Assembly: GCA_013396995.1 (NCBI GenBank)
Contig: VWZP01005252.1
Span: forward strand, 251,917-315,916
Direction: 5' to 3'
DNA: 64,000 nt
Source of the DNA: Dicaeum eximium
Taxonomy: Eukaryota; Chordata; Aves; Passeriformes; Dicaeidae
The translations under genes were made by a program, and so were the position numbers. A model generated the notes under the pieces. It was not told the DNA's origin and did no database searches. It saw nothing but the letters and a program-made list of their open reading frames with translations. Below, in pieces: positions 1 through 12,100 of this stretch (positions are counted from its first letter, which is position 1; every line of letters begins with the position of its first letter).

Positions 1-3000
1 TGTCCCCCTCACAACACTCCTTGCACAAAGTCTTCCAGAAGGGGAGACTTTTCTTCTGGAAAATGGGGACCCTCAAGGTTTAGCTGTAGAAACAGCTTGG
101 CAGTGGTTGTACAGGAGCTGTGCGTGGCCTCTTTCAGGCTTTTCACCAAAATTCACTTTCAGCCTAGATGAGGAGGCCAAGAAGAAGAACAAGAGTGTCA
201 AAATTGCTGTCTGAAGCTGAAAGCTGCTTTCCAAAGTTGGAGGCAGCAGCAAGCCCTGCTCTGGCCCAGGCTGGGGGAGCCTTCTCAGGCTGCACAATGT
301 GCTGCACTGTGTAAATTAAACAATATGTTCCTAAATTGACAGATTGGACAGACTCCATTTCCAGGATTCCCAGTCCACACTTGCTAATTATAGCAATATG
401 TTGTTTATCAGTGAAGAATTGTCCAAATCCAAATTTCCCTGAGTAATGTGGTGCACTTAGCTCCAGCTGGATGGGATAGACTGTACAGCAGAATAGGACA
501 GGGATTTGTGCCTGTTCCCAGGGCTAGGGAAAGCACAGACTTGGGGCCAAAGTGGGGCCAATATACTCACATGAGCAGGCCATATGAAATTAATGGGGCT
601 GTCCCTAAGAGCAAGGATCTGATCCAACAGCCATTAAAATCAATGGCCCCTCCATGGGGTTTCAGAGGCCCTTAGATGGTGCATGAGGTGAGCAGGATTT
701 GATCATAAGCCTGCAAGAAAAATGAGCAGTGAGATATCTGTATAGAAAACAGAGAGTACAGAAGGTTATTTGGGGTTTCCAGCACCTGACTGACTTACAT
801 TAACTCTTTTTTCGCTTTTTCTTGCAAACCAAAAAAATTTGTCTCTTAAAACTTTTATTTTCAGTCGTAGAAAATTCAAAGGCATAATCCACTGAGAGAG
901 CAGGCTGGGAGCAGAGTGTTGTCCATTTATCCATGGTGCCACCAATCCCATTCCCTTTGAAATCCCAATGAAATCATTAACACAGCTTCATCAAGGCAGC
1001 AGTGAGCCTTGTAAGAGTGGCAGAGCCAGGCTGTGTGCCCAGCCAGTGTGACCAGCAGTGGGGCTAACCCAAAACTACCAATTTACTCCATCTCTGCATA
1101 ACCCCTTGTCTCTATCAGTTTTCTTACAGCAGTAAAAAGGAAAATCTGGTCACGTATCCTACTGACAAGTCAGCTGGGATTTTTGCTGCAGCCCAGGTGC
1201 TTGTAGGGGATGTGAGTGAGGGTGTGTTGGCTGCCTGGTTAACGTGTGCATCGTGGTCCTGTTGCTAAAATAATGAGTGCAGGAGACTGGACTGTCAAAC
1301 AAATTAATCTCAGGCTCCTGATGATATCACAAACCATCAGGGCTTCACTCTCACAGGTTGCAGTTTCATCAACCCCCCTTGCTTATTGATTTATACCTAC
1401 AGAATCCATCCTTCTCCTTATCCATTATCCTAAATGCAACGTTAACGTACCAGAGAAAATCTATTTGAGTTCATTTGAATTTCTTTTTTTTTTTAGCTCC
1501 TGAATTAATGTTTTCTAAAAGGCTGTTTTAATCAGGCACTTTTTTTATTAAAAGAAATATTACGAGAATAAAACACCAGCCCCCAAGGTTCAGTCAGTAA
1601 TGGCAAAATAGCAGATTTGGCTCCTGCTATCCCACTGTGCTTTTTCCCCCCTTTGCAAAATTAGCAGTGTGAATTAGATCCAAGAATTTTAACCCTATTT
1701 GACCAGTGAGAGTTAACTGATGAACATGGTTAATTTATTTGATGAATCAGTGTCAGGGGGATTGGTGAGGTCTTTTTTTCATTCCTTCTAATAATATAAA
1801 ACTGCAAAATTGCAGGTTATGTTATTAGCTTGAGTTATCCTGCTACAGTGATTAGCAAGGTTTGCCTTTTTTCTGCTTTTATTGACAAGATGTTTCTGAA
1901 AATAAGCTTTTGTGTACCTTTTTTTGTTTTGGATGTGGTGCCTGACATCATTGTCAAAACAAGTGCAGAAAAATCAGCTCAAGGTTATGAGTTTGCTTGT
2001 TCACTGCTCCATATAAACTTTTAAATTCTGTCTTGTTTGCAAGATTCCTGCTTTCATTTAAATCCCATTTTCAGATTTCCTATACACAGAAATTTTACCA
2101 GCCTGTTTCAATTTGTTTTTAAATGTAAGGTTTCTAGACAGTCATTTGTTTCCAGAAATTTGGGCTTAAAGGAAATCACTGTCTGTCCATCTCTCACAGG
2201 CTGAAGCAGCATCATGGGACCTAACAACATGGATTACCCTGAAATGTTTGCAATATATATAAAAACCAGCCCAAAACATACAAATCTGAAGTTCCAAATG
2301 CACCTTTTCCCAAATGGCAAAGACACACCCAGAGTGCAATCCCTTGCCTTTGTCAATAAAAGGATACAAGTGATTTTGTCTTATTCATCTTTCTGGTGCC
2401 CCTAGAAGGATAAAGTTCACCAGCACCACAGTATGTAGCTCTACATATGAGATGTCTGTGAATATGATCTATGGCAGTTTTTGGGGGGTTCACCTTAAAT
2501 GCAGGCTCAGAGGGAGTGTGGGGGAACCACACTGCTCACAAAAAAAAAAAAAAAAATTCAGCTTAAAGCAAGTGGACAGCAAGGAGAGAAGAAAATGAAG
2601 GTCCCTGGGTGCCCAAACCCAGCCCTGTCACCTCCCAGCTGTGAGCCACTGGAAGGCTTTTTGGAAAAGAAGGAGTAGGGACATGTTCCTCTGTCTCTGT
2701 CTGGTCTCAGTTCTCTGGGAGTTTCAGCACAGGAATCCTAGAATCCTGGGAAATGGAAAACCAGTGAGGATTTATTGCATTTGACTATTTTTGGAGGGTT
2801 GGGAGGCAGAAAGGATTGGCCCTACTCAGGCTGGAACTATATGTGGATACAGACCAAACCCAGAAATTAAGCATCCAAAAATTCCGGTTTGGCTCTAGAC
2901 TTTGCCCTAGCCTTTGTTGGTGCAAAGTTCTGCCTCCAGGTGACTGCTAAATGGAAGGCTGGAAAAGGAAAGAATTTGGGAAGAAAAAACAGCTGTGAGG

Positions 3001-3171
3001 ACTAGTTAGTGATTTTGTGTTTAATTTATGAATGACTTAAAAGAAATCTTTGTGATGATTTCTATTAAAACAGATTTCCGTTTTCCTAAACTTATTTGTA
3101 AAGCACAGTCTGGCTACGATTTGCTACAAACCCTCCAACTTGCAGGAATTTCTGCTATTGGAGGTCAGTTC
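1..3171. other. Unique non-coding sequence
   Basis: I see no gene in this stretch. ORFs here are all under about 75 codons, overlap one another on both strands and match nothing I recognise. It contains a pure A tract at about 2540-2557 and AT-rich stretches around 1440-1900. No TATA box, splice-site pair or repeat family stands out strongly enough to annotate. Confidence 0.6.
2540..2557. repeat. Poly(A) tract (A18)
   Basis: An uninterrupted run of about 18 A lies between GCTCAC and TTCAGC. No polyadenylation signal or recognisable retrocopy body sits immediately upstream, so it is annotated only as a homopolymer. Confidence 0.9.
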
Positions 3172-3431
3172 ATCACAGATTTGTACAATGGTTTGGGTTG
3201 GAAGGAAACTTAAAGCTCATCTCATTCCAACCCCTGCCATGGCAGGGATACCTTCCAGTATCCCAGGGTGCTCCAAGCCCTGTCCAACCTTGTCCTGGAC
3301 ACTTCCAGGGATCCAGGGGCAGCCACAGCTGCTCTGGGCACCCTGTGCCAGGGCCTCACCTCCCTCACAGGGCAGAATTTCTTCCTAATATCCAATCTAA
3401 GCCTCCTCTCTTTCCGTTTCTCCTTGTGCTG
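3172..3431 (-). mobile_element. CR1 LINE, 5'-truncated 3' end
   Basis: The plus strand shows the reverse complement of the CR1 3' end in its usual block order: a CACAG/ATGGTTTGGGTTGGAAGG start, the AGCTCATC(T)CATTCCAACCCCTGCCATGGCAGGG region (seen in part), CCAAGCCCTGTCCAACCTTG, the GCTGCTCTGGGCACCCTGTG block, and CTCACAGGGCAGAATTTCTT near the 5' break. Read on the minus strand, it encodes a decayed C-terminal tail of CR1 ORF2 (RLRLDIRKKF, then a VxPWHRVPR-like motif and an SLEVSRTRLD-like motif). Reverse transcriptase and endonuclease domains are absent, as expected of a 5'-truncated dead copy. The GCTGCTCTGGGCACC form is shared with the copies at 37.0 and 51.0 kb. Confidence 0.93.
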
Positions 3432-5540
3432 TTGGAGATGCCATATCACCTGTGGTACTTGTTTTACTTATTTTGGCCAGAGTTTTTTGGGGGAACATGT
3501 CCACCTTGAGACGTGTAATATATTTTCCTTTTCCAAGTGTCCGGTCCCTGCTGCAATCACAGGCTGGGAAAAGTAAGGAGCAGACTTGTAAGGTTTTCAG
3601 GATCCTTTCTCCCTGTGTAAGAGTCCCTTGCTGTCACAGTCTTTGCCTGTGTGGGTTAATAAAACCATCTATCACACTTCCTGATGACAGATGTCTACAT
3701 GTCCAAATAATACCCAGCATGGAGAGCTCTGTGCTCTGACAGCCAGAATCAGGTTTCAGAAGAGATTGAGACAACTCCAGAAGTGAATGGAATGCACAGA
3801 TGTTAGCAAGCCTGTCCTTCTGATTAAGTTTGCTGCAATGCAGAAGGTATAAATATGTTCAGATGCTCAGAAGGCCATGGGAAATGAGAGGCTGCATTTT
3901 AGCACCCGGCACTTTGGAGTCCTGGGGTAATCCTGATTTTAAGTACACCTTTTATAGACCAATCTGGCTGAATTGTTCTACAAGTTAAATGAAGCAAAGA
4001 CTTTGTAGAAGTATTCTGGCAAACAATATAATGTATCACTTAAAGAGCTATAACCAAGCAAGTGGAAAATGCAGCTCTTGTTGCAATTTAAGGCAGAGTA
4101 ACTGTAGTTCATATTTAGCATTTTATTGTGGAAAATGAAAACAAATATTAGCAAGCAAAGAGGCATTGTACCCCAGTGCACACTGTTACCCAGAGATCAG
4201 TGTGTGGGGTTGGGTGACCATCCTCCAGGCAGCCTCTAAGCCTGAGAAGCTGCAATCCCAGCACTTTCCTCCCTGGGGAAGGACGCCCTTATTCCCACAC
4301 AGGGGTGCTTCAGGTTTTGGTGCAAAGCAGCCACATCTCTGTGGAGTCTCCTCCAGTCCAGAGGTAACACTGAGGTTTGGGAACAGCTTGATCTGATAAG
4401 AGCAGGGATAAGTTTCAGACTCACACTCCACCACCTGCCCTGGCTGTGAGCACCTCAGGTTGTGTCTGAGGGTTATGGATTCACACCTTTCCCATCCCTG
4501 TGACTTCTCCAAGCACAGCTTTCCAAGAAGTGGCTTTGGAGAAGGTTCTCATGCTGAACTTGGATAAACTGTGGTACAATTTGTGTTAATTGCATTGCCA
4601 GCCTCTGGGAGCAGATGTCTGTGAAACACAAGGAAGTCCCACACTAAGGAATCCTATCCCACTAAGGAACAAAATCAGCCTTGAGAAACTTCTCCCCTAG
4701 CAAAGAAATCCCAGCAGAGGAGGAGCAGATGATAAAGCAGAGATAAGGGATCTTCTCTTCAATTCAATTCTCCCTCTGTTCCAGGGCTGCACCAGCACAT
4801 CCTCATTGGTTGCTTCCCAGAATCTCAAAAAATTCCCAGGGGGCTGGTTCCAGCTGCCATGTGTCTTTCAGTGGCTGGTCCCCGGGCAGGGAAAGCTGAC
4901 ACTCCACAGACACAACCTGCTCAACTCCAGAGTGTCCCTGCATGGTGCAGGAATCCTGCACAGCCCAGCCAACACCTCACAAAGTGCTGCCTCAGAGTGA
5001 CTCTGAGGAGGGGAAGTATCACATTGATTATTCCTGAATCTATGGCCAATTACATTATTTTATTCAGAATTATACCAGTAAGGCATAAGGTTTATGGGAC
5101 TGGAAATGTCTTCTGAGTGACTGCTCCGGATGTTGGAAGTGCTTGCTGCCCTCAGGGTGTCTCAGGGGTCTCTGCCAGGCTGGTAAATCTGAAATCCCTC
5201 ATTCATTCAAGCTGGAAAGTGCTTTAGTCCTGAATGAAGCATCGGAAGAGATTTTTACACCTGGGTTTTTATAGCCTGATCTTAGCAGAGGAAAGGAATA
5301 ACTCTGTGTTTCCATTTGAAATGACCTCAGGAACAGCTTGTAGCAGCTAAGCTGTTTGGTTTGCAGTTATTCCTTTGGCTGCTCACTTTGGCTTTAAAAA
5401 TCACAACTGGTGGTAGCCACTATCCCTTCTTTCCCTGAATCCACTGAACTCTGCTCTCCTCATTTCCTTTCCCTCTCCTGTGAGTGCTTTGCCTCTCCTC
5501 TGCTGTTCTCCCAGAACTGTCAGCATGTCCAACACTGCCA
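3432..5540. other. Unique non-coding sequence
   Basis: No gene is visible. Short opposite-strand ORFs of 60-110 codons around 4166-4512 and 4806-5116 lack recognisable motifs and coincide with locally GC-richer DNA. I see no repeats of note before the minisatellite. Confidence 0.6.
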
Positions 5541-6548
5541 GCACACGTCTTCCTGTGTGTTTGTGTGTGTGTATGTGTGTTCCTCTGTGTGGATTCATGT
5601 GTGTTCCTGGGTGTTTGAGTGTGTTCCTGTATGTTCCTGTGTGTATTCACGTGTGTTCCTGGGTGTTTGTGTGTGTTCCTGTGTGCTCCTGTGTTTATTC
5701 ATGTGTGTTTGTGTATTTTCCTGCATGTTCCTATGTGTATTCATGTGTGTTCTGTGTTTGTGTGTGCTCCTGTGTGTATTCATGTGTGTTTGTGCGTGTT
5801 CTGAGTGTTCCTGTGTGTATTCATGTGTGTTCCTGCATGTTCCTATGTGTATTTATGTGTTTCTGTGTTTGTGTGTGTGTTCTTGCATGTTCCTGTGTGT
5901 ATTCATGTGTGTTCTGTGCTTGTGAGTGCTCCTGAGTGTTCCTGTGTGTATTCATGTGTGCTCCTGTGTTTTCCTGTGTGTATTCTTGTGTGTTCCTGGG
6001 TGTTTGTGTGTGTTCCTGAGTGTTCCTGTGTGTATTTATGTGTGTTTGTGTGTGTTCCTGCATGTTCCTATGTGTATTTATATGTGTTTCTGTGTTTGTG
6101 TGTGTTTGTGTGTGCTCCTGAGTGTTCCTGTGTATATTCATGTGTGTTGCTGGGTGTTTGTGTGTGCTCCTGTGTGTTCCTGTGTGTGTTTCTGTGTTTG
6201 TGTGTGCTCACCAANTTCCTGTGTGTATTTATGTGTGTTTGTGTGTGTTCCTGCATGTTCCTATGTGTATTTATATGTGTTTCTGTGTTTGTGTGTGTTT
6301 GTGTGTGTTCCTGCATGTTCCTATGTGTATTTATATGTGTTTCTGTGTTTGTGTGTGTTTGTGTGTGTTCCTGCATGTTCCTATGTGTATTTATATGTGT
6401 TCTGTGTTTGTGTGTGCTCCTGTGTGCATTCCTGTGTGTTTGTGTGTGCTCCTGAGTGTTCCTGTGTATATTCATGTGTGTTCCTGGGTGTTTGTGTGTG
6501 CTCCTGTGTGTTCCTGTGTGTGTTTCTGTGTTTGTGTGTGCTCACCAA
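5541..6548. repeat. TG-rich minisatellite (VNTR) of about 1 kb with a higher-order 60-bp unit
   Basis: The array is built from short phrases such as TGTGTGTATTCATGTGTGTT, TTCCTGGGTGTTTGTGTG and TTCCTGCATGTTCCTATG. Between 6241 and about 6410 a 60-bp unit is repeated nearly without change (6241-6300 equals 6301-6360, and the third copy diverges near its end). Four long overlapping ORFs arise in the array: Cys/Val/Phe-rich on the plus strand and Thr/His/Asn-rich on the minus strand. They come from a repeat period divisible by three without stop codons and are not evidence of a gene. The right edge is the phrase GTGTGCTCACCAA followed by unique sequence. The array contains one ambiguous base. 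Confidence 0.95.
6215..6215. other. Ambiguous base (N), probable assembly join
   Basis: The only N in the window lies directly after a copy of the array's right-hand boundary phrase CTCACCAA, and repeat sequence resumes after it. The true boundary appears again at 6541-6548. See the matching finding. Confidence 0.85.
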
Positions 6549-6859
6549 GCCCAGGGAGCTGCTGCCTGGCCATGTCCTGCAGACTTTGGCACGAGGGACA
6601 CGCAGCCGACCTTGCCAGGCAGGGAATGGCAACACATCTCCAGCACACAGAGGGTTAATAGCTCTAAATCTAAAGTACTCATCTGCAATCTCAATTTGCT
6701 CAGAGTCCAGCAGCTGCATTAGTTGAGATAATTCTGTCAGTGAGTGCTGTTTGTACCCAGAACATGCCTGCTAAATTTGTTAAAGAATACCCCAGACTAA
6801 CGCATCATTACACTCACAAAGTCATCTATCTTTTACTTCAGATTAATTCTTTTTTTTCC

Positions 6860-7130
6860 CTCTCTCTTCACCTCCTCCATAAATCCTGGTGCACTTAATT
6901 AATTTCAGTTCCAGTGTAAGGTCCATAATACAGAATTGTTCAAGCAAACACAAAATTAATTATTCTATTTACAGCCTTCTCATTGAAAGGAGCATTTCAT
7001 CTTTCATAATTACATTTTGGAACGTCCAATTATGAATTCAGACTTCTGCTGTTTTGCATACCGTGATTGTATGCAAGTGTCTCCATGCCAATGAGAACCA
7101 AGATTTGGGTCTCACATTTCCTTCCCATTA
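6860..7130. promoter_or_regulatory. Candidate conserved regulatory element with paired POU/homeodomain-like palindromes
   Basis: This AT-rich block contains clustered TAAT/ATTA cores (TTAATTAATTT, AAAATTAATTATT) and two clean inverted repeats. TCATAATT (7004-7011) pairs with AATTATGA (7028-7035). TTGCATAC (7054-7061) pairs with GTATGCAA (7069-7076). The second resembles two octamer-type POU half-sites facing each other. Such composition is typical of vertebrate non-coding elements bound by homeodomain factors. Conservation itself cannot be seen from one sequence, so function is inferred. Confidence 0.35.
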
Positions 7131-8711
7131 GACTAAATTCAAGTACAGTTCCAGTCTGAAAAACCTTTTCAAGAGGTGACAGAGGGAGAGGGTAGGAGAT
7201 GGTTAAAGAAGCAGGTTAAAAAATGCCTCTTTATCATTTCTTCTCTAGCGACAGAGATGTCTTTATAACACAGCACAAGGCTGCTGTAGCTGCTTCAGTA
7301 ACCCTACCAGCTGCTGCAGGCTTAATTCTACAAGAAAAAGACTTTATCAAGCTCTTTTTGAGAGAATGGAAAAATTCCTTGGCTTTTATGGCTTCAAAAA
7401 GAGCTTTTGAACTCATGCACAAGTTGATGTATATTATACCCTTGATTTGTGTTAATTATATCAATTTTTAATGCCTTCGATCACAGTAGCTGTTTTCCTC
7501 AGAGCTGATTTGTAAGTGAAACCTGAAACTGCAAAGGTTTCCTGCTTCCTGCAAACCTGGGGCAGGTTCAAGGAAGGTTCCTTGTGTTTTTTGAGAATTC
7601 TGACCTCGCCCCAGGTCAGAAAAGCAGGGAAAGAAAACCTGGGCTCAGCAGTTCTGAGTTTTGCCCATCCACAATTCCTCCTGGAACTGAGGGCTGTGGT
7701 GGGTGTTTGGCTCCCCTTGGAGCTGCAATGTCTGGGAAGGGTTGTAGGAAAGTCTTGAGCTGGGTCCTCACCCTGCAGCAGCTGGCAGCTCTGGGAGGGG
7801 ACTCGGGAGTCCCAGCTTTGTCACAGGTGCTGTGGGTGATCCTGAGCTGGGGTTCCAGGCCTGACCTGGAGGCTGCAGGTGGGAGCTGTGGGCTGGATGA
7901 GGCTGTTGGAGGTTGCTGCATGGACAAGGGGAGCACAGCTGCCTCCTGTCATCCCAGCACAAAATCCTACTGTGACAGCCAGCTTGGCTGCATGGGGACA
8001 TGGCTGCAGCTCTTCTTTCTCTAATGCCTGGAGCTCCTGACCTCCAAAAGCACCCAGAGCTGCCTTTGCACTCAGGAGAGAGCAGGAGCTGGATTGACAT
8101 CTGGCTGAAGAGGTCACCCAGGCACTCCAAGGCTTTTTATGCTCTCCCTCTTTGCATACTTGAGAAACAGCCACAGTTAATCTGACCTTTTAGGATATCT
8201 GGTTTAAAAATTCCTACCCAGTACAGGTTGAAATGTGCTGTTATAAGAGCTGCAAAATAGCTCTAGAGTCTGCCTGTCAAGTTTGATCATGCCCTGAAAA
8301 GCCAAAATGTGCCCATCTCCTTTAGAAACACAAATAAATTGCTTTAGCCTTATCTAGAATTTTACAGTGGCTGCTGTTCTAATGGGATGAAGCACGGTAA
8401 TCAACTTTATAGAGCATATTTCCATGGCACACCCGTTATGTCATGCTTTGTTTACACAATTGGAATTAGGGATTAAGAGGTACACATACTGGGCAGGGGG
8501 CCAAAAATACTTTTACAGCCCTGATATAGTGGCTGGTCCATGCAGGGCTCGGGAGCTGTGTGTGCTGTGGCTGCAGTGGGAATGTGACTGGCATTGGAGG
8601 GCAGGACTTAGCCAAGTGCAGGGTCACATCAGCTGAAAATAACCCTGAGGGCCTGGCAGGTGGGCACTGAGTGTCACCACATGAGCCCTGGCAGGCTGGG
8701 TGGGTGGGACA

Positions 8712-8734
8712 GCTGCTGCTGCTGCTGCTGCTGC
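8712..8734. repeat. (GCT)n microsatellite, about 7.7 copies
   Basis: A perfect trinucleotide run GCT x7 plus GC. The minus-strand reading gives a short poly-Ser stretch inside a chance ORF. No gene context supports translation. Confidence 0.95.
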
Positions 8735-9025
8735 ACTGGTGTCTGTCCCCCTCCAAACACATCCTCAGGTGCTGACCTGGGAGCTGGGAGTTAAAACCCC
8801 CTGGCACAGGGTAGTTGGTGGGAAATACATGAGTAGTAATTCAGAAAAAAGCAGAGTTTAACCTGTCAGGATGTGCAGCTGACAGCAGGGCTGGGGAACC
8901 TGTGCCCGTGGGCACTGCCAAGTCCTGGTGTGACACCTGCTCCAACAGAAACACAGCACTTGCAAAGAAAACTCAGACTTGAGAGCAAAGTAGATTTTTC
9001 ATAGAGTTATCTTTTTTGTCATCCC

Positions 9026-9178
9026 AGAATCAGAGACACAGAACGATTTGTATTGGAAGGAGCCTTAAAGATCATCTTGTTCCAAGCCTCTGCCATGGCA
9101 GAGAGACATTCTTCTAGAACAGGTTGCTCAATGTCCTGTCCAACCTGGCTTTGAGCACTTCCAGGGATGGGGCAAGGA
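9026..9178 (-). mobile_element. CR1 LINE fragment, older subfamily
   Basis: The reverse complement of a CR1 3' end runs from an AGAATCAGAGACACAG start through TTGGAAGGAGCCTTAAAG, TGCCATGGCAGAGAG and CAACCTGGCTTTGAGCACTT to TTCCAGGGATGGGGCA, where similarity stops. The GATGGGGCA form differs from the GATCCAGGGGCAGCC form of the copies at 3.2, 37.0 and 51.0 kb, so it is probably an older subfamily. Too short to encode anything. Confidence 0.88.
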
Positions 9179-12100
9179 GCATCACTGTATTAATAGGAAT
9201 GATGTTCCTTTCCTAAAAACTGTACAGTTCTAGAAAAAGTTCTTAACTGTAAATATAATGAACGTGTCATTTATGGCCAGAGAGCAGGAGAGGCTGGCCC
9301 TGCTCTTTGCCCACTTGCAGAGCTCTCCCTGCAGGGGATCTGTCTCTCCCCTGTTGAGTATGAACCAGGGCTGGTGCCCTTTACACCCCCATGCCCAAAG
9401 CCAGGGAGGGTGGGCTGAGAGCAGAAGCACACTGAAAGCTCTGGGGCCAGGGGAATCCACCAGATAAAGTGCTTCAGATTCAGAGAAAATGGGACAAGGA
9501 GAGGCAGGGCCATGGATGTGGGCACTTCCCCAGGGGCCAGCTCAGAGGAGGATGGAGAGGGAACAGGAGGACTGAGTCCTGCTGCAGAGCCAGCCTGCTG
9601 CAGCCACCTCCTCTGGGCTCCAGTGAGGGGATGGGCACTGATTTACCCTGCAAGGACACACATGCACCAGGCTCACATCTCAGGCAGCCAAACCCCATGA
9701 GCTGAACCTCAGTTGGAGCTCAAGCACGTCTTCACTCAAGTTGGGAACAGTGAAGATATTCTTTTTCCCTTCCACAGATGCTGTTAATTTGTTAGCCATG
9801 TACAAGTGTGAGGTTTGCTGGAGGAAGCCAATTTGTGCAGTTTTTAGCTCGTTCAGTGGTAAAGTCTGCTTTATCTCTTGTGGGAGCAACTTCACGGATT
9901 ACAAAAAGACATAAATAATCTGTTTTAAAAGTTGTTGGAAGGACAGTGGATTTATGGTCTTATTGTCAGAAGGGAATTATAATGACCCTCTGCTCCAGCC
10001 CCTGGCCTACCATAAGCAATTCCTGACTCACAGCCCACATCTTGCACTTGAACTGGAGCTGGTTTGTTTTATTTTTATAAACACATCCAACCCTAGCAGG
10101 AGGGCTTTCTTCAATAACAAAATATTCTTCTCACTGTCCTTATCTGGCAGGAGTTAATTGTTCCCTATGTGAGCTGTGAATGGGTTTGTGCTGTTCCACC
10201 TGGCATCGCTGCTTTTGTTTGTTAATTAGGTATTAATTGCAGAGGCTGTCGGGGATTTGTGGGTGAAAAGAGCATGTGTTTATTGGTCCTGCATGGAAGG
10301 GACTGAAATGAATCGAGTTTGGTAACAACAGACCTTGTAGCATCCCTAATATATATTTTCCAGGGGGTGTTATGGTCTGATGTTCAGTGAGGCACGGAGA
10401 GGTGAGGGAAAGTTTTTGGTTATTGATTCTCTGAATGTTGCAGCTCAGATCGTGCATTGCTGGTTAATGAAATACAGCGGGAAGGAAAGGAGAGAGGGCG
10501 GATTTTAAAATATTGAAGTTGCTATAAAATATAAAGTGAAATTGTGGAAGGTGGGTTAACAATGAACCGGCTCCTCATTTTACAAGTTTCGTGACGAAGC
10601 TAGGAAAAACCATGTAAAACTGATCCTTGGAGAAACTGGCATTGTTATAGGCTGCTAAGAACTACTGGAGAATTGAGATGGATAGCCAGACATTTTATAC
10701 CTTATGAAATAAAAATTACAGAATAAAGTTTTCTATATGGAAAAGAGAACAAAAAAACTGGAACTGAGGAAACAATACTGAGGAGGGCAAGACACTTCAG
10801 GTATATAAAGGATTATTTTAATGTTCTTTCCCAAAAACTTTCAACAAATCAAAATATTGAGCTATAATTATTTCAATCCCTTCTGATTGAAGAATATATT
10901 AAAAACATAAAAAGAGAAAGCTACGGTTTGGTAAATGGATATACCTGAGGTAATTGCTTGACCTACAGGTTACAAGGCAAAGGTTGTTACTGAGAAACTC
11001 CTTAGGGGAACTAGAAAATAAAAATATTCACTTTTCCACAGCAGATTCCTCACAATCTACAAGGTGTCAGATATGGCAGGAAGGGATAGTGTGGGCCTGC
11101 AGACCCCTTCATCTGCCTTTCTCCTTGAGAGCTGGATTTGCCAAGACTATCTGCTGTGGCCATTTTGAGAGCGCCTAAAAATTCAATTTCCAGAATGATG
11201 AAGAGCGCAAAAGAATGCGGAAAATGAGGTGGGAAGAGATTTTCAGTGCAGAGCTGCACAATTTCCTGTTTAATACAGTATTTTAAAGCCTCTCTTCTTT
11301 TGTTGTGCTGCCAATGATGTCTCAGAATCCAAAAACCTTGCATGGATTTTTAAAATGATTTTAAGTCAGTTAAATAAATGCGTAACTCCTGATAAGGCAG
11401 CTCGTGCAGAATCACACCGTATTTCTCCAGCAGTCTTGTTGAACCAATGTTTTTCTCTACAAAACTCAGGCTCTAAGCTCCCTTGCTGACCCATGTGCTC
11501 TCCTATCAGCCTCCTGGATCAGGCCAATGTGCTTTTCCTACCCTCAGCACCTCTATTTACCCTGCTCTTTCTCAGGGGGATATTCAGTATCTATCATCTA
11601 CACAAACATCACAAAGTCATCGGGACGAACTAAAACCCTGGATCCTCTGTGAAAGGAGAAATATTTTGTAACTTGTATGGGAATTGTGGGTTTTCCACCC
11701 TTTGCCATCTACCCCAATGCATAAACCCTGGGCAGTAGGCATGTGAGCCTGTGATCTGGAAAAGAAAATCAGGGACTGTGGACTGTCATTTGTTCACTCT
11801 TTTAAATTAATCTGATGTGATAATTTTTGTGGTTCTTCCACTTCTCATCACGTGGGCCTGTTCTGCTCATCATCAGTAGCAGCTGGACAGAGCAGTGCAT
11901 TCCTCTGCTTTGTTTAATGTAATTGCCTTCCCTCTCTTCTCTGTCTCTCATCTCTCCCTTCAGTAGAAGGTTTTACTGTCCTTGAGGGTTTGCTTGTCCT
12001 GCTCCCTCCTTCCACACTCCCCACAGATCTCTCTGACTCCATGCATGAAGAGGAAATGTTCCCATGTTTGTGTGAGCAATGGCATATTCTCTGGACATGC

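Larger units (their letters stand above)
6549..9025. other. Unique non-coding sequence with one candidate regulatory block
   Basis: No gene is visible. ORFs at 7584-8174 on both strands overlap each other and have no motif I know. The stretch includes an AT-rich, probably conserved block (about 6860-7130, annotated separately) and a GCT microsatellite at 8712-8734. Confidence 0.6.

Noticed and set aside
3198..3576. Plus-strand ORFs of about 100 codons at 3.2-3.6 kb
   Set aside because: They lie antisense to a CR1 fragment. The meaningful frame is the minus-strand ORF2 tail.
5410..6726. Long Cys/Val-rich and Thr/His-rich ORFs as possible genes
   Set aside because: They are read-through of a TG-rich tandem array whose unit lacks stops in several frames on both strands, and one crosses the ambiguous base.
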